In this document: positions 37,317 to 47,220 of the stretch, piece after piece
How the letters are laid out: the number at the start of each line of letters is the position of its first letter
How positions within the stretch are numbered: the first letter of the stretch is position 1
Assembly (NCBI GenBank): GCA_029060405.1
Contig: JAIDUB010000081.1
Location: 1 to 64,000, forward strand
Direction: 5' to 3'
DNA: 64,000 nt
From: Duncaniella sp.
Lineage (GTDB): Bacteria; Bacteroidota; Bacteroidia; Bacteroidales; Muribaculaceae
The notes under the pieces: model-generated
Databases searched by the model: none
Seen by the model: only the letters and a program-made list of their open reading frames with translations
What the model was told of the DNA's origin: nothing
Program-made: the position numbers and the translations under genes

Positions 37317-37811
37317 TTATTTTGAATCAGGTTGCATTTTTTCGCGGATAGCATCCGCTACGGCTGCATGGTCTTCGCACCCGATGAGAAACATTTTTCC
37401 GTCGCTGAGCGTCACAAGAAAACATTCGTCGGGCTTACCGTAAAAAGCGCGGTACCGTCCTATACGGTTATCCTTGAACCATCCCCACGATCCCAACCAA
37501 TCGCGAGAGCCGAAAGGCGACTTCGCCGTGGCCGAAGGGATGAATTCCTTTACCTTTATAATCTTGTCAAAAGGGATATTCTTGCAGTTGAGAAGACTTT
37601 TCAGCTTGATTCCCCTGTCGGTAACGCTCACCGATACAGGCGCGAAGAAAAGCATGAGCACAAGCATGATGGCGAGAAGGCCACCGAGCAACCATATGTA
37701 AAACATGTCACCATGTCGCTGATACCTCGACCATGCGACGGCCGCCACTACAAGCACCGAAATCACAGGCACTGTAATACTCTTTACGGTATATCTAACT
37801 TTCTTTTTCAT
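37317..37811 (-). CDS. Hypothetical membrane protein with PH-like domain
   Basis: Two N-terminal hydrophobic segments, then GIKLKSLLNCKNIPFDKIIKVKEF...CFLVTLSDGKMFLIGCED. Confidence 0.65.
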   Translation of the reverse strand: MKKKVRYTVKSITVPVISVLVVAAVAWSRYQRHGDMFYIWLLGGLLAIMLVLMLFFAPVSVSVTDRGIKLKSLLNCKNIPFDKIIKVKEFIPSATAKSPFGSRDWLGSWGWFKDNRIGRYRAFYGKPDECFLVTLSDGKMFLIGCEDHAAVADAIREKMQPDSK

Positions 37812-37881
37812 ACAGCAAAAATAATAAAAATTTTCAAGGAACGGATTATTCCCTTAAAAGTAAATTATTCAGGATAATTGT

Positions 37882-37915
37882 AAAAAAAATGGCCGCTGCG
37901 TCGCGCAGAAGCCAT
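37882..37915 (-). terminator. Intrinsic terminator of the candidate sRNA
   Basis: Minus strand: atggcttCTGCGcgaCGCAGcggccattttttttac. Confidence 0.8.
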
Positions 37916-38148
37916 CCGGGAAATTATAATCATCAATTCTAATTATCGGTATTTTCAAGTGTGCATGAATAGGGAGGTTATTCCCGCGGTGTTACCGAAA
38001 ATCACCTTGTTTTTCGATGACGGGCTGAATGAAAAAATCAGGAGAGAGTTTTCATAGGGAGAGAACTGTTCCGTTTTCTTTATTTCCTCCCGCCCGGTAA
38101 AGATTTAGCAGGTACATTGAATAAAGACTGGAATATATTAATGGATAT
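37882..38148 (-). ncRNA. Candidate independent small RNA (or terminator-attenuated leader of the 37317..37811 gene)
   Basis: Minus-strand promoter TTG-N20-TACCTTTG (38184-38186/38156-38163) and intrinsic terminator at 37882-37915; no convincing ORF between. Confidence 0.45.
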
Positions 38149-38155
38149 TGTAGCG

Positions 38156-38186
38156 CAAAGGTAGTGGATGCGCGGGTATTAAACAA
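38156..38186 (-). promoter_or_regulatory. Consensus Bacteroidetes promoter TTG-N20-TACCTTTG
   Basis: Minus strand: cTTGtttaatacccgcgcatccacTACCTTTGcgc. Confidence 0.7.
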
Positions 38187-38290
38187 GTGATTATGTGATA
38201 TTTAACTATATATTACGGGCTTTTAAGGAATACTTGGTTAAAACTTTGAAAAAGATTATAATTTTAACGTGTAATTTCACATTTTATTCT

Positions 38291-38298
38291 TACTTTTG
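38291..38298 (+). promoter_or_regulatory. TACTTTTG -7 element upstream of the amylase gene
   Basis: TAnnTTTG match 37 nt upstream of the ATG. Confidence 0.55.
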
Positions 38299-38334
38299 CG
38301 ATATCGTACTTACAATCCCATATCAATCATACCA

Positions 38335-39768
38335 ATGAAAAAAATTCTTTTATGTATCTGTGCCGTGGCTGCCGTAGCGGTGGTCATGGTATCCTGCTCG
38401 GGTAAGTCGGCCAAGGAGACCGCCGGGCAGAAAGATTCAACCTACACTACTGTGAATCACCCTGAATGGTCGCGAAATGCGGTGATTTATGAGGTTAATG
38501 TGCGCCAGTACAGCGACTCGGGTACCATCACGGCTTTTGACGAGCAGTTGCCGCGTCTGAAAGACCTCGGTGTCGACATTCTCTGGTTCATGCCCATCTA
38601 TCCTATCAGCGAGAAAAACCGCAAGGGTGAGCTCGGCAGCTACTATGCCGTGAAGGATTACAAGGCATTCAATCCCGAGTTCGGTACTCTCGATCAGTTT
38701 AAGGCTACCGTAGCGAAAGCTCACGATCTGGGCATGAAAGTGATTCTTGACTGGGTGCCTAACCACTCGGGCTGCGATAATGCGTGGGTCGAGGAGCATC
38801 CTGACTGGTATGCCAAGGATTCACTCGGCAATATGTATGGCCCGTATGACTGGACCGACGTTTATAAATTCGACTACTCCAATCCCGAGATGCGTGCCGC
38901 TATGATAGATGCGTTCAAGTTCTGGCTCACCGAGGTGGGTGTGGACGGTTTCCGCTGCGACGTGGCTATGGAAGTGCCCGTTGATTTCTGGGATGAGGCA
39001 CGTCCGCAGCTTCAAGCCGTGAAGCCCGAGCTCTTCATGCTTGCCGAGGCAAGTGTGCCCGCGCTTCAGAAAAACGGTTTTGACATGGGCTACAACTGGC
39101 CTATGAAAGACCTCTTCAGCGAAATCGCGGCTACCTCGGGTCAGTACACATTCAAGAATGAAAAAGGCGAGGTGCGCAGTTTCCCCGTGCGTCATGCCAC
39201 CGACATAGATTCGCTTCTCGCTCAGCAGGCAGCCGCTTATCCCCGCGATACTTACCTGATGAATATGGTTACCAACCACGACCTCAATTCGTGGGAGGGT
39301 ACTGAGTTTGATCGTCTCGGCAATCTTACCGATGCTTTCGCCGTGCTGTCCTACACCCTTCCCGGCATGCCGCTCATCTATACCGGACAGGAGACCGGCA
39401 TGAACCGCGCGCTCGAGTTCTTCGTAAAGGATAAAGCACCCGAGTGGGAGCCCCGCAATGAATATTTTGAATTCTACAAGAATCTCAATAACCTCAAGCA
39501 CACTCAGGAAGCCCTTCGCGCCGGAGAAGAGGGAGGTGAAATGGTGCGCTATCTCACCGAAAGCCCTGATCTGTACGTGTTCTCACGCGCTAAGAATGAT
39601 TCAGAAGTATTCGTAATGGTAAATCTCGGCGCTGAGGAGCAGGCTGTAACTTTCGCCGATGCCGCTCCCGCTGTAGATGAAACAGTGGTAGACTTCTTCA
39701 CCGGCGAAGCCGCTGCCATGCCCGCTTCACTGAAGCCCGGCGAATATCGCGTATTCGTAAAGAAATAA
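38335..39768 (+). CDS. GH13 alpha-amylase family lipoprotein
   Basis: MKKILLCICAVAAVAVVMVSCSG lipobox; VILDWVPNHSG, GFRCDVAMEVP, LMNMVTNHDLNSWEGTE. Confidence 0.93.
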   Translation: MKKILLCICAVAAVAVVMVSCSGKSAKETAGQKDSTYTTVNHPEWSRNAVIYEVNVRQYSDSGTITAFDEQLPRLKDLGVDILWFMPIYPISEKNRKGELGSYYAVKDYKAFNPEFGTLDQFKATVAKAHDLGMKVILDWVPNHSGCDNAWVEEHPDWYAKDSLGNMYGPYDWTDVYKFDYSNPEMRAAMIDAFKFWLTEVGVDGFRCDVAMEVPVDFWDEARPQLQAVKPELFMLAEASVPALQKNGFDMGYNWPMKDLFSEIAATSGQYTFKNEKGEVRSFPVRHATDIDSLLAQQAAAYPRDTYLMNMVTNHDLNSWEGTEFDRLGNLTDAFAVLSYTLPGMPLIYTGQETGMNRALEFFVKDKAPEWEPRNEYFEFYKNLNNLKHTQEALRAGEEGGEMVRYLTESPDLYVFSRAKNDSEVFVMVNLGAEEQAVTFADAAPAVDETVVDFFTGEAAAMPASLKPGEYRVFVKK

Positions 39769-39790
39769 TCAATATCGTTTCATAATCTCA

Positions 39791-39837
39791 GCCCTGCGGA
39801 CGCGCTTTGGAAGGCCTCCGCAGGGCCTATTTTTATC
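39791..39837 (+). terminator. Intrinsic terminator downstream of the amylase gene
   Basis: gccctgcgg...ccgcagggc then ctattttta. Confidence 0.9.
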
Positions 39838-39901
39838 CAATATTATTTCTGTAGTGGATAAAATGTAACTTTTTTATCCACTACAGTGGTTTTATTGGAT
39901 A
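39834..39901. repeat. 68-bp nested symmetric inverted repeat
   Basis: Outer tatccaata (39834-39842)/tattggata (39893-39901); inner ctgtagtggataaa (39849-39862)/tttatccactacag (39873-39886); equal 6-nt gaps. Confidence 0.9.
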
Positions 39902-39946
39902 CAGTTGGTTATATTTGCAATGTGATAATCTTTTTGATTGAAAATT

Positions 39947-40414
39947 ATGAAAAATAGAGCAATATTGACGGCTATTTTACTTTCACTGCCTTTTGTGGCC
40001 AGTGCCAATATGATTTGGCCATCGCTCATTATTGTGCAGAAGTATTATGCTTGGTATGTGATTTTAGCTGCATTGATTATTGAGGTTGTGGCTGCTCATA
40101 TATTTCTCAAGACAGATTGGCTGAAGTCAATATTAGTAATGGTTGTGGTAAATGTTATTTCAGCACTTGTCGGTTTGATTCTTATACCTGTGAGTGGCCT
40201 GCTAATAGAAGTGCTGATGACACCGTTTGCTCTGGGAACATTTAGTTTATTAAATTGGATCCTGGAATATTTGTGTGCTGTTTTGGTAAATACCTGTGTG
40301 GAAGGATTAATGCTGAAATGGATATTCAAATATCAGTTCAAGCCTAATTTCTGGTGGCTTTTTGTCGCTAATTTAATCAGTGTAATCATCAGCTTCGTTT
40401 TGATTTTCGTATAA
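39947..40414 (+). CDS. Small integral membrane protein of unknown function
   Basis: MKNRAILTAILLSLPFVASANMIWPSLIIV..., 4-5 hydrophobic segments. Confidence 0.65.
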   Translation: MKNRAILTAILLSLPFVASANMIWPSLIIVQKYYAWYVILAALIIEVVAAHIFLKTDWLKSILVMVVVNVISALVGLILIPVSGLLIEVLMTPFALGTFSLLNWILEYLCAVLVNTCVEGLMLKWIFKYQFKPNFWWLFVANLISVIISFVLIFV

Positions 40415-40573
40415 TGACAATCTTGATTTAATTTAGCCCTTCGGAGTCCATTATTGCCTTTGCAGGTCTGAGTTCTTATTTGCAGCACACACCCTGAGAC
40501 AAAATTGCTTACTCGGATGTGATTGCCATGGATTATCACTTGCTTTATATTTGTGTTTGCGATAAAAAATTGC

Positions 40574-40581
40574 TAAATTTG
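40574..40581 (+). promoter_or_regulatory. TAAATTTG -7 element upstream of ileS
   Basis: TAnnTTTG match 36 nt upstream of the ATG. Confidence 0.5.
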
Positions 40582-40616
40582 CGGAGATTTTCAAGAACTT
40601 AATTTAACCTCTCTAT

Positions 40617-43600
40617 ATGAGCAATCGTTTTCCGGAATATTCAGGCCTGAATCTGGCCGAAGTGAATCGTGAAATCTTAGCGCAATGGGCGCAACGCAGC
40701 GTGTTTGACTCTACAATCACGGAGCGCAAGGGCGCGCCGTCGTTTGTATTCTTCGAGGGTCCGCCATCGGCCAACGGTCGTCCCGGTATACATCACGTCC
40801 TCGCCCGTACGATCAAGGATATTTTCTGCCGCTACAAGACCATGCAGGGCTTTCAGGTGAAGCGCAAGGCCGGCTGGGATACTCACGGATTACCTGTGGA
40901 GCTTGGCGTGGAGAAAAATCTCGGTATCACCAAGGAGGATATCGGCAAGAAGATTTCGGTAGACGAATACAATGCCGCATGTCGCGCCGAGGTGATGAAA
41001 TATACCCGTGAATGGGAGGATCTGACCTCGAAAATGGGTTACTGGGTGGACATGACCGATCCGTATATCACTTACGACAACCGCTATATCGAGTCAGTGT
41101 GGTGGCTACTGGGCGAGCTTCACAAGAAGGGATTCCTTTACAAAGGCTATACCATCCAGCCCTATTCGCCCGCTGCCGGTACCGGCCTGAGCTCTCACGA
41201 ACTTAACCAGCCCGGCTGCTACCGCGACGTGAAAGATACCACCTGTATAGCGCAGTTTAAGGTAGATACCACCGATTTCTCGCAGGAAAACGAGATACTC
41301 GATATATTCCGCTCGCTCGAGGCATCGTGGGGCACTCCCTATTTCCTCGCTTGGACCACTACTCCGTGGACACTTCCGTCGAATACGGCTCTTGCCATGG
41401 GCCCTTCGATAAAATACAACATCGTGCGCACCTACAATCCCTACAGCGGAAAGCCTATCGCTGTGGTGGTGGCCGATGCGCTCATGGGCTCGCTTTTCAA
41501 TCCGAAAGCTAAGGATATCGCCCTTGCCGACTATAAGAAAGGCGACAAGCTGATACCTTATGAAGTAGTGGCTACACGCGAGGGAAGAGACTTCACGGGC
41601 ATACATTACCACCAGCTCCTTCCGTGGGTCAATCCCGGTGAAGGTGCATTCCGCGTGATTCCCGGCGATTATGTGACCACCGAGGACGGTACGGGTATAG
41701 TACATATCGCAGGTACTTTCGGTGCCGACGACCAGCGTGTGTCGCGTCAGAACAACATCCCGCCGCTTCACCTCATAGACCGTGACGGCAATATCCGCCC
41801 GATGGTAGACCTTCAGGGTAAGTTCTACAAGCTCGACGAGCTCGATCCGAAATTCGTCGAGGAGATGGTGGATGTGGAAGCCTACAAGCCGTGGGAGGGC
41901 GCGTATGTGAAGAATGCCTACGACCCCGATGCAACCGACGAGACCGAGACGCTCGACGTGAAGATATGCATGGAGCTCAAGGCCACCGACAAGGTGTTCA
42001 AGATCGAGAAGCATGTGCACAATTATCCCCACTGCTGGCGTACCGACAAGCCCGTGCTTTATTACCCGCTCGACAGCTGGTTTATCCGCACCACCGCCGT
42101 GCGCGACCGCCTCATGGAGCTCAACGACACTATAAAGTGGAAACCCGCCGCAACGGGCTCAGGCCGATTCGGCAAGTGGCTCGAGAATCTTCAGGACTGG
42201 AATCTGTCGCGCAGCCGCTACTGGGGTACTCCTTTACCCATATGGCGCACCGAAGATGGCAGCGAGGAGCTTTGCATCACTTCGGTAGAGCAACTCTATA
42301 ATGAGATGGACCGCGCCGTAGAGGCCGGCTTCATGGCCGAGAATCCTTACCGCAAGGCAGGATTCGTGCCCGGCGACTATTCGAAGGAAAATTATGAGAA
42401 AATCGACCTCCACCGTCCTTATGTCGACGATATATTCCTCGTATCACCTTCGGGCAAGAAGATGACAAGAGAGAAAGACCTGATCGACGTGTGGTTTGAC
42501 AGCGGCTCGATGCCTTACGCGCAGATTCACTATCCCTTTGAAAACAAGGAGGCATTTGAAAACCGCGAGGTATATCCGGCCGACTTCATTGCCGAAGGTG
42601 TGGATCAGACACGCGGCTGGTTCTTCACCCTCCACGCCATAGCCGGAATGGTATTCGATACCAATTCATATAAGGCTGTGGTTTCCAACGGACTTGTGCT
42701 CGACAAGCATGGCAACAAGATGTCAAAGCGACTCGGCAATGCCGTGGATCCTTTCGGTCAGATCGAGACTTACGGTGCCGACCCCGTGCGCTGGTACATG
42801 ATTTCCAACTCCTCACCGTGGGATAACCTGAAATATGACGAGAAAGGTGTGCAGGATACAGCCCGCAAGCTCTTCTCGACACTTTACAATACATATTCGT
42901 TCTTCGCTCTCTATGCCAACGTGGACGGTTTCGATCCCGATGCGCCTCAGGTACCGGTGGAGAAGCGTCCCGAAATCGACCGCTGGATACTCTCGCTTCT
43001 CAACACACTGGTGAAGAACGTCACCAACGATCTGGAGGATTACGAGCCCACCCGCGCGGCACGAGCCATAGGCGACTTCGTGGGCGACAATCTTTCCAAC
43101 TGGTATGTGCGCCTCAACCGCAAGCGTTTCTGGGGTGGTGAGATGAACGAGGACAAGCTGGCCGCTTATCAGACACTCTATACATGTCTGCGCACGGTGG
43201 CTGTGCTCATGGCACCTTTCGCTCCCTTCTTCGCCGACCGTCTGTATCTCGACCTCACCGGAGCCGAGGGCGGATCATCGGTACATCTCGCCGCATATCC
43301 CAAGGCCGACGAGGCACTTATAGATCCCGCGCTTGAAAACCGCATGAAGCTCGCTCAGGACATCACCTCGATGGTGCTCGCCCTGCGCCGCAAGGTTAAT
43401 ATCAAGGTGCGTCAGCCGCTCACCGCTATCATGGTACCCGTCAACGACGACACCCGGCGCGCCGCTCTCGAAGCTATCAACGAGCTTGTTAAAAACGAGA
43501 CAAACGTGAAGGAGATCAAGATCGTGGGCAACGAGGACGGTATTCTGGTCAAGACTGTCAAACCTGATTTCAAGAAACTCGGCCCGAAGCATGGCAAGAA

Positions 43601-44084
43601 CATGAAAGCCGTGGCCGAGGCTATCAAGAATCTCGATTCTCACGCTATCGCCGCATTTGAACGCGACGGTAATATCACCATCGATGTCAACGGCACACCC
43701 GCCACCGTGGATCTCGCCGACGTGGAAATCATATCGGAGGATATTCCCGGATGGCTCGTGGCAAACGAAGGCGCTCTGACCGTGGCTCTCGACATCACCG
43801 TCACTCCCGAACTTCGCAACGAAGGTATCGCCCGTGAAATCGTGAACCGTATTCAGAACATCCGCAAGAGCCGCGACTATAATATCACTGACCGCGTAAC
43901 ACTCGTCTTTGCCCCCAACGAGGCAACTGACGGCGCCGTGCGCGAGTTTGGCGACTACATATCGCGTCAGGTACTCGCCCGCGACATCACGATCGAGCCA
44001 GTTGCTGCCGACGCTCCCGGAGCCGAGACACTGAATATCGACGATATCGATCTGACAGTGGCCGTAAACAAAGCTGATAAATAA
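40617..44084 (+). CDS. ileS: Isoleucine--tRNA ligase
   Basis: FFEGPPSANGRPGIHHVLART (HIGH), GWDTHGLPVE, HGNKMSKRLGN (KMSKS). Confidence 0.97.
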   Translation: MSNRFPEYSGLNLAEVNREILAQWAQRSVFDSTITERKGAPSFVFFEGPPSANGRPGIHHVLARTIKDIFCRYKTMQGFQVKRKAGWDTHGLPVELGVEKNLGITKEDIGKKISVDEYNAACRAEVMKYTREWEDLTSKMGYWVDMTDPYITYDNRYIESVWWLLGELHKKGFLYKGYTIQPYSPAAGTGLSSHELNQPGCYRDVKDTTCIAQFKVDTTDFSQENEILDIFRSLEASWGTPYFLAWTTTPWTLPSNTALAMGPSIKYNIVRTYNPYSGKPIAVVVADALMGSLFNPKAKDIALADYKKGDKLIPYEVVATREGRDFTGIHYHQLLPWVNPGEGAFRVIPGDYVTTEDGTGIVHIAGTFGADDQRVSRQNNIPPLHLIDRDGNIRPMVDLQGKFYKLDELDPKFVEEMVDVEAYKPWEGAYVKNAYDPDATDETETLDVKICMELKATDKVFKIEKHVHNYPHCWRTDKPVLYYPLDSWFIRTTAVRDRLMELNDTIKWKPAATGSGRFGKWLENLQDWNLSRSRYWGTPLPIWRTEDGSEELCITSVEQLYNEMDRAVEAGFMAENPYRKAGFVPGDYSKENYEKIDLHRPYVDDIFLVSPSGKKMTREKDLIDVWFDSGSMPYAQIHYPFENKEAFENREVYPADFIAEGVDQTRGWFFTLHAIAGMVFDTNSYKAVVSNGLVLDKHGNKMSKRLGNAVDPFGQIETYGADPVRWYMISNSSPWDNLKYDEKGVQDTARKLFSTLYNTYSFFALYANVDGFDPDAPQVPVEKRPEIDRWILSLLNTLVKNVTNDLEDYEPTRAARAIGDFVGDNLSNWYVRLNRKRFWGGEMNEDKLAAYQTLYTCLRTVAVLMAPFAPFFADRLYLDLTGAEGGSSVHLAAYPKADEALIDPALENRMKLAQDITSMVLALRRKVNIKVRQPLTAIMVPVNDDTRRAALEAINELVKNETNVKEIKIVGNEDGILVKTVKPDFKKLGPKHGKNMKAVAEAIKNLDSHAIAAFERDGNITIDVNGTPATVDLADVEIISEDIPGWLVANEGALTVALDITVTPELRNEGIAREIVNRIQNIRKSRDYNITDRVTLVFAPNEATDGAVREFGDYISRQVLARDITIEPVAADAPGAETLNIDDIDLTVAVNKADK

Positions 44085-44128
44085 CCATATTTTTACTCAC
44101 CTCTAAACCCTCTCCTCAATAGTAAGAT

Positions 44129-44512
44129 ATGAGCGAAAAGACACGTTATTCCGATGAGGAACTTCAGGAGTTCAAGGAGCTGATTCTTGAGAAGCTTGCT
44201 GTGGCTCAGAAAGAATATGATCTGCTGCGCGGAACCGTCAATAATACCGACGGCAACGACATAGCCGATACGTCTCCCACATTCAAGGTTCTGCAGGAGG
44301 GCGCGAATACTCTCTCGAAAGAGGAGGCCGGCCAGCTTGCCCAGCGCCAGATGAAATTTATCCAGCACCTGCAGAACGCTCTGATCCGTATCGAGAACAA
44401 GACCTACGGAATATGCTGCGAGACGGGTGAACTTATCCCCAAGGAGCGACTTCGCGCCGTGCCTCACGCCACCCGAAGTGTGGAAGCTAAAAATCAGCAG
44501 AAAAAGAAATGA
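44129..44512 (+). CDS. TraR/DksA-family protein with degenerate zinc-finger cysteines
   Basis: YGICCETGELIPKERLRAVPHATRSVEAK. Confidence 0.9.
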   Translation: MSEKTRYSDEELQEFKELILEKLAVAQKEYDLLRGTVNNTDGNDIADTSPTFKVLQEGANTLSKEEAGQLAQRQMKFIQHLQNALIRIENKTYGICCETGELIPKERLRAVPHATRSVEAKNQQKKK

Positions 44513-45165
44513 AGTTTTCACGTGCAAAACTTGCCATCATCATCTTCACGGCCATCGTCGTAATCGACCAGGTCGTGAAGATTTGGATTAAGACACACTT
44601 TTATCTCGGCGAAGATGTGAGAGTGCTCCCGTGGTTTCACCTGCTCTTTATCGAGAACAACGGTATGGCATTCGGCATGGAGCTGGGCAGCAAGCTGTTT
44701 CTTACCCTTTTCAGAATAGCGCTTGTGGCGTGGCTCATATGGTATGTCGTGAAGATAAGCGATATACGCCACATCGCCACGGGATATTTCGTGAGTCTCG
44801 CTCTTATAATAGCGGGCGCTGCAGGAAATATTTTCGACTGCCTTTTCTACGGAGTGATATTTAATAATCCCTATCCTCCCGAAGTGGCCGTGATGTTTCC
44901 TGCCGGAGGAGGCTACGCGCCCCTGTTTTTCGGCCGGGTGGTGGATATGCTCTATTTCCCGTTGTTTACGTTCACATGGCCTTCATGGATTCCCGGAGTA
45001 GGGGGAAGCGAGTTCCTGTTTTTTCAGCCGGTGTTCAATATAGCCGATTCGGCGATATGTATAGGCGTGGGACTTCTCATATTCTTCTATTCAAAATATA
45101 TCCTTACGCCGTCGGCTCTGCGCCGACGCGCCGAAGGAATCGATAATCCCCAATCTGAGAAATGA
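44509..45165 (+). CDS. lspA: Lipoprotein signal peptidase
   Basis: VVIDQVVKIW, ENNGMAFGM, GAAGNIFDCLFYG, FNIADSAICIG. Confidence 0.93.
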   Translation: MKFSRAKLAIIIFTAIVVIDQVVKIWIKTHFYLGEDVRVLPWFHLLFIENNGMAFGMELGSKLFLTLFRIALVAWLIWYVVKISDIRHIATGYFVSLALIIAGAAGNIFDCLFYGVIFNNPYPPEVAVMFPAGGGYAPLFFGRVVDMLYFPLFTFTWPSWIPGVGGSEFLFFQPVFNIADSAICIGVGLLIFFYSKYILTPSALRRRAEGIDNPQSEK

Positions 45166-45953
45166 ACCGTCTGCCGGCTTATCTCGCAATAGTTGTAGTC
45201 GCACTGCTCGCGGCGTGCGGCAAGACTCCTTCTTATGTAATCGCCCCTGATGATATGGCGCTGCTCATGGCCGACATTCACACCGGCGAGGCGGTGGCCG
45301 ACAACTCGAGCGAATTCCGCTCCGACTCGCTGCGCCAGTTGCTGAAACAGTCGATACTTGCCAAGCACGGTGTATCGGGGGAGACATTTGATACGTCGCT
45401 TTACTGGTACGGTCAGCATGTCGATATTTACATGGAGGTCAATGAAAAAACTATCGAGATATTGCAGAACCGCCTTGCCGAAGCCGAGAAAATAGGCGCA
45501 ACCGAGGCTACGGTGCGCCCGGCTTATACCGATGCCGATTCGGCAGTGGTGTGGAGTTCGCCCTCGGCACTGCGCTTCACGGCAACTTCGCCCATGTTTA
45601 CGTCGACCTTCCAGCTGAGAAGCGACCGCGGGTGGGAGCGAGGCGACGCCTATACGCTTTCGCTCCGTCAGGTTAAGGCCGACGTGCCTGTGAGCGCCGT
45701 GATTGCCGTGAACTACGACGACGGGACTACCGAATATGTCGACGCCGTGTATAGTACCGACTCGGAGGGACTGCAGCAACTTACTCTGTATCTCGACTCG
45801 GCGCGCGTGGCACGTAATGTTTACGGCGCACTTTCGGTGCCCCGGATAGAAAGCGGAGCCACATATGTCGACTCGATTTCGCTGCTCCGTACGCGCACCC
45901 GCACCCGGGCGCAATATAATGCCGCATCGCAGCATAAAGTCAGGGCCAAGTGA
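45162..45953 (+). CDS. DUF4296-like lipoprotein
   Basis: LLAACGKTPSYVIAPDDMALLMADIHTGEAV; downstream of lspA. Confidence 0.75.
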   Translation: MNRLPAYLAIVVVALLAACGKTPSYVIAPDDMALLMADIHTGEAVADNSSEFRSDSLRQLLKQSILAKHGVSGETFDTSLYWYGQHVDIYMEVNEKTIEILQNRLAEAEKIGATEATVRPAYTDADSAVVWSSPSALRFTATSPMFTSTFQLRSDRGWERGDAYTLSLRQVKADVPVSAVIAVNYDDGTTEYVDAVYSTDSEGLQQLTLYLDSARVARNVYGALSVPRIESGATYVDSISLLRTRTRTRAQYNAASQHKVRAK

Positions 45954-46240
45954 TGGCAAAGTCGGCCCGCAACATACTCTGCCGGGCTTTTGTGGCGCCC
46001 GGTGCTGTAATAGTCAACGCCGTGGTCAGTTATGAGACTGATACCATGAGGCTGCTGAAGGTGCACCCGTTTGAACAAGAAACGGCATCGACAAGCCATT
46101 TCGACGGAATTGTCGTAAATGGCCTGCCGATGAATGATGTAGAGATGACGGTGTCAGTTGCCGGATTCAGGGCGCGCCTTGAAGAGATTGCCGCGTCGCT
46201 GGAAAAAAGCGACAGGATTATTCTTGTTCCTCTTTCGTGA
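45950..46240 (+). CDS. Hypothetical protein
   Basis: 96-aa ORF with ATGA overlap with the upstream gene; 23-nt convergent overlap with phoH. Confidence 0.55.
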   Translation: MMAKSARNILCRAFVAPGAVIVNAVVSYETDTMRLLKVHPFEQETASTSHFDGIVVNGLPMNDVEMTVSVAGFRARLEEIAASLEKSDRIILVPLS

Positions 46241-47207
46241 CTCCGCCGTCGGTTTCAGCTTCGGCCTCACCTTTTTTATCGGCGCTTTCATAAGCTTCGA
46301 CTATACGCTGCACGAGCGGATGGCGCACGATATCTTTCTTTCCGAACTCGATGCGGCCTATTCCGGGCACACCTTTGAGCACACGTAGCGCCTGAACGAG
46401 ACCCGAGCCCACCGAGCGTGGCAGGTCGATCTGAGTCACGTCGCCCGTGATTATCATCTTGCCGTTCATACCCAGACGGGTGAGAAACATCTTGATCTGA
46501 TGTGTGGTGGTGTTCTGAGCCTCGTCGAGCACTATTACGGCATCGTTGAGAGTGCGACCGCGCATGAAGGCGAGAGGCGCGATCTGAATCACTTTGGTAT
46601 CAAGATATTCCTTTAGCTTAACAGCCGGAATCATGTCCTCGAGGGCATCGTAGAGCGGCTGAAGATACGGGTCTATTTTGTCTTTCATGTCGCCCGGGAG
46701 AAATCCCAGTTTCTCGCCGGCCTCCACGGCCGGACGCGAGAGTATTATTTTCTTGACCTCGCGGTTTTTCAGAGCCTTTACGGCGAGAGCTATCGCAATG
46801 TAGGTCTTGCCCGTTCCGGCGGGGCCGAGGGCAAAAGTAAGGTCATTGTCGCGAAACGACTTCACCATCTTGACCTGATTGGCGTTGCGGCCTGAGATGG
46901 GCTTGCCGTTGATGCCGTAGATAATCACATCGTCGAGCTTAGGCTCGTCGGGGGTCTTTCCTTTTACTATATCGAGGATCACATCCTCGGTGAGTTTGTT
47001 GAACTTCGAGCAATATTCCTCGAGTTCCTTGATTTTCTTTTCAAATTCGGCTGTCTCGGCGTCGTCGCCTATAACCTTGATCACCGAGCCACGCGCTGTC
47101 ACGCGGAGTTTCGGGAAAAGGTTGCGTATAAGCTGCATATTGGAGTTGTTCACTCCGTAGAAGCTAACCGGGTCAACCGAGTCGATAATTACTATACGTT
47201 CTATCAT
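46218..47207 (-). CDS. PhoH family ATPase
   Basis: FALGPAGTGKTYIAIALAVKAL, RPAVEAGEKLGFLPGDMKDKIDPYLQPLYDAL, VILDEAQNTT. Confidence 0.95.
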   Translation of the reverse strand: MIERIVIIDSVDPVSFYGVNNSNMQLIRNLFPKLRVTARGSVIKVIGDDAETAEFEKKIKELEEYCSKFNKLTEDVILDIVKGKTPDEPKLDDVIIYGINGKPISGRNANQVKMVKSFRDNDLTFALGPAGTGKTYIAIALAVKALKNREVKKIILSRPAVEAGEKLGFLPGDMKDKIDPYLQPLYDALEDMIPAVKLKEYLDTKVIQIAPLAFMRGRTLNDAVIVLDEAQNTTTHQIKMFLTRLGMNGKMIITGDVTQIDLPRSVGSGLVQALRVLKGVPGIGRIEFGKKDIVRHPLVQRIVEAYESADKKGEAEAETDGGVTKEEQE

Positions 47208-47220
47208 TGTAAAAATTGAT

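Noticed and set aside
41106-42032. 308-aa minus-strand ORF
   Set aside because: Antisense to ileS, no recognisable domain.
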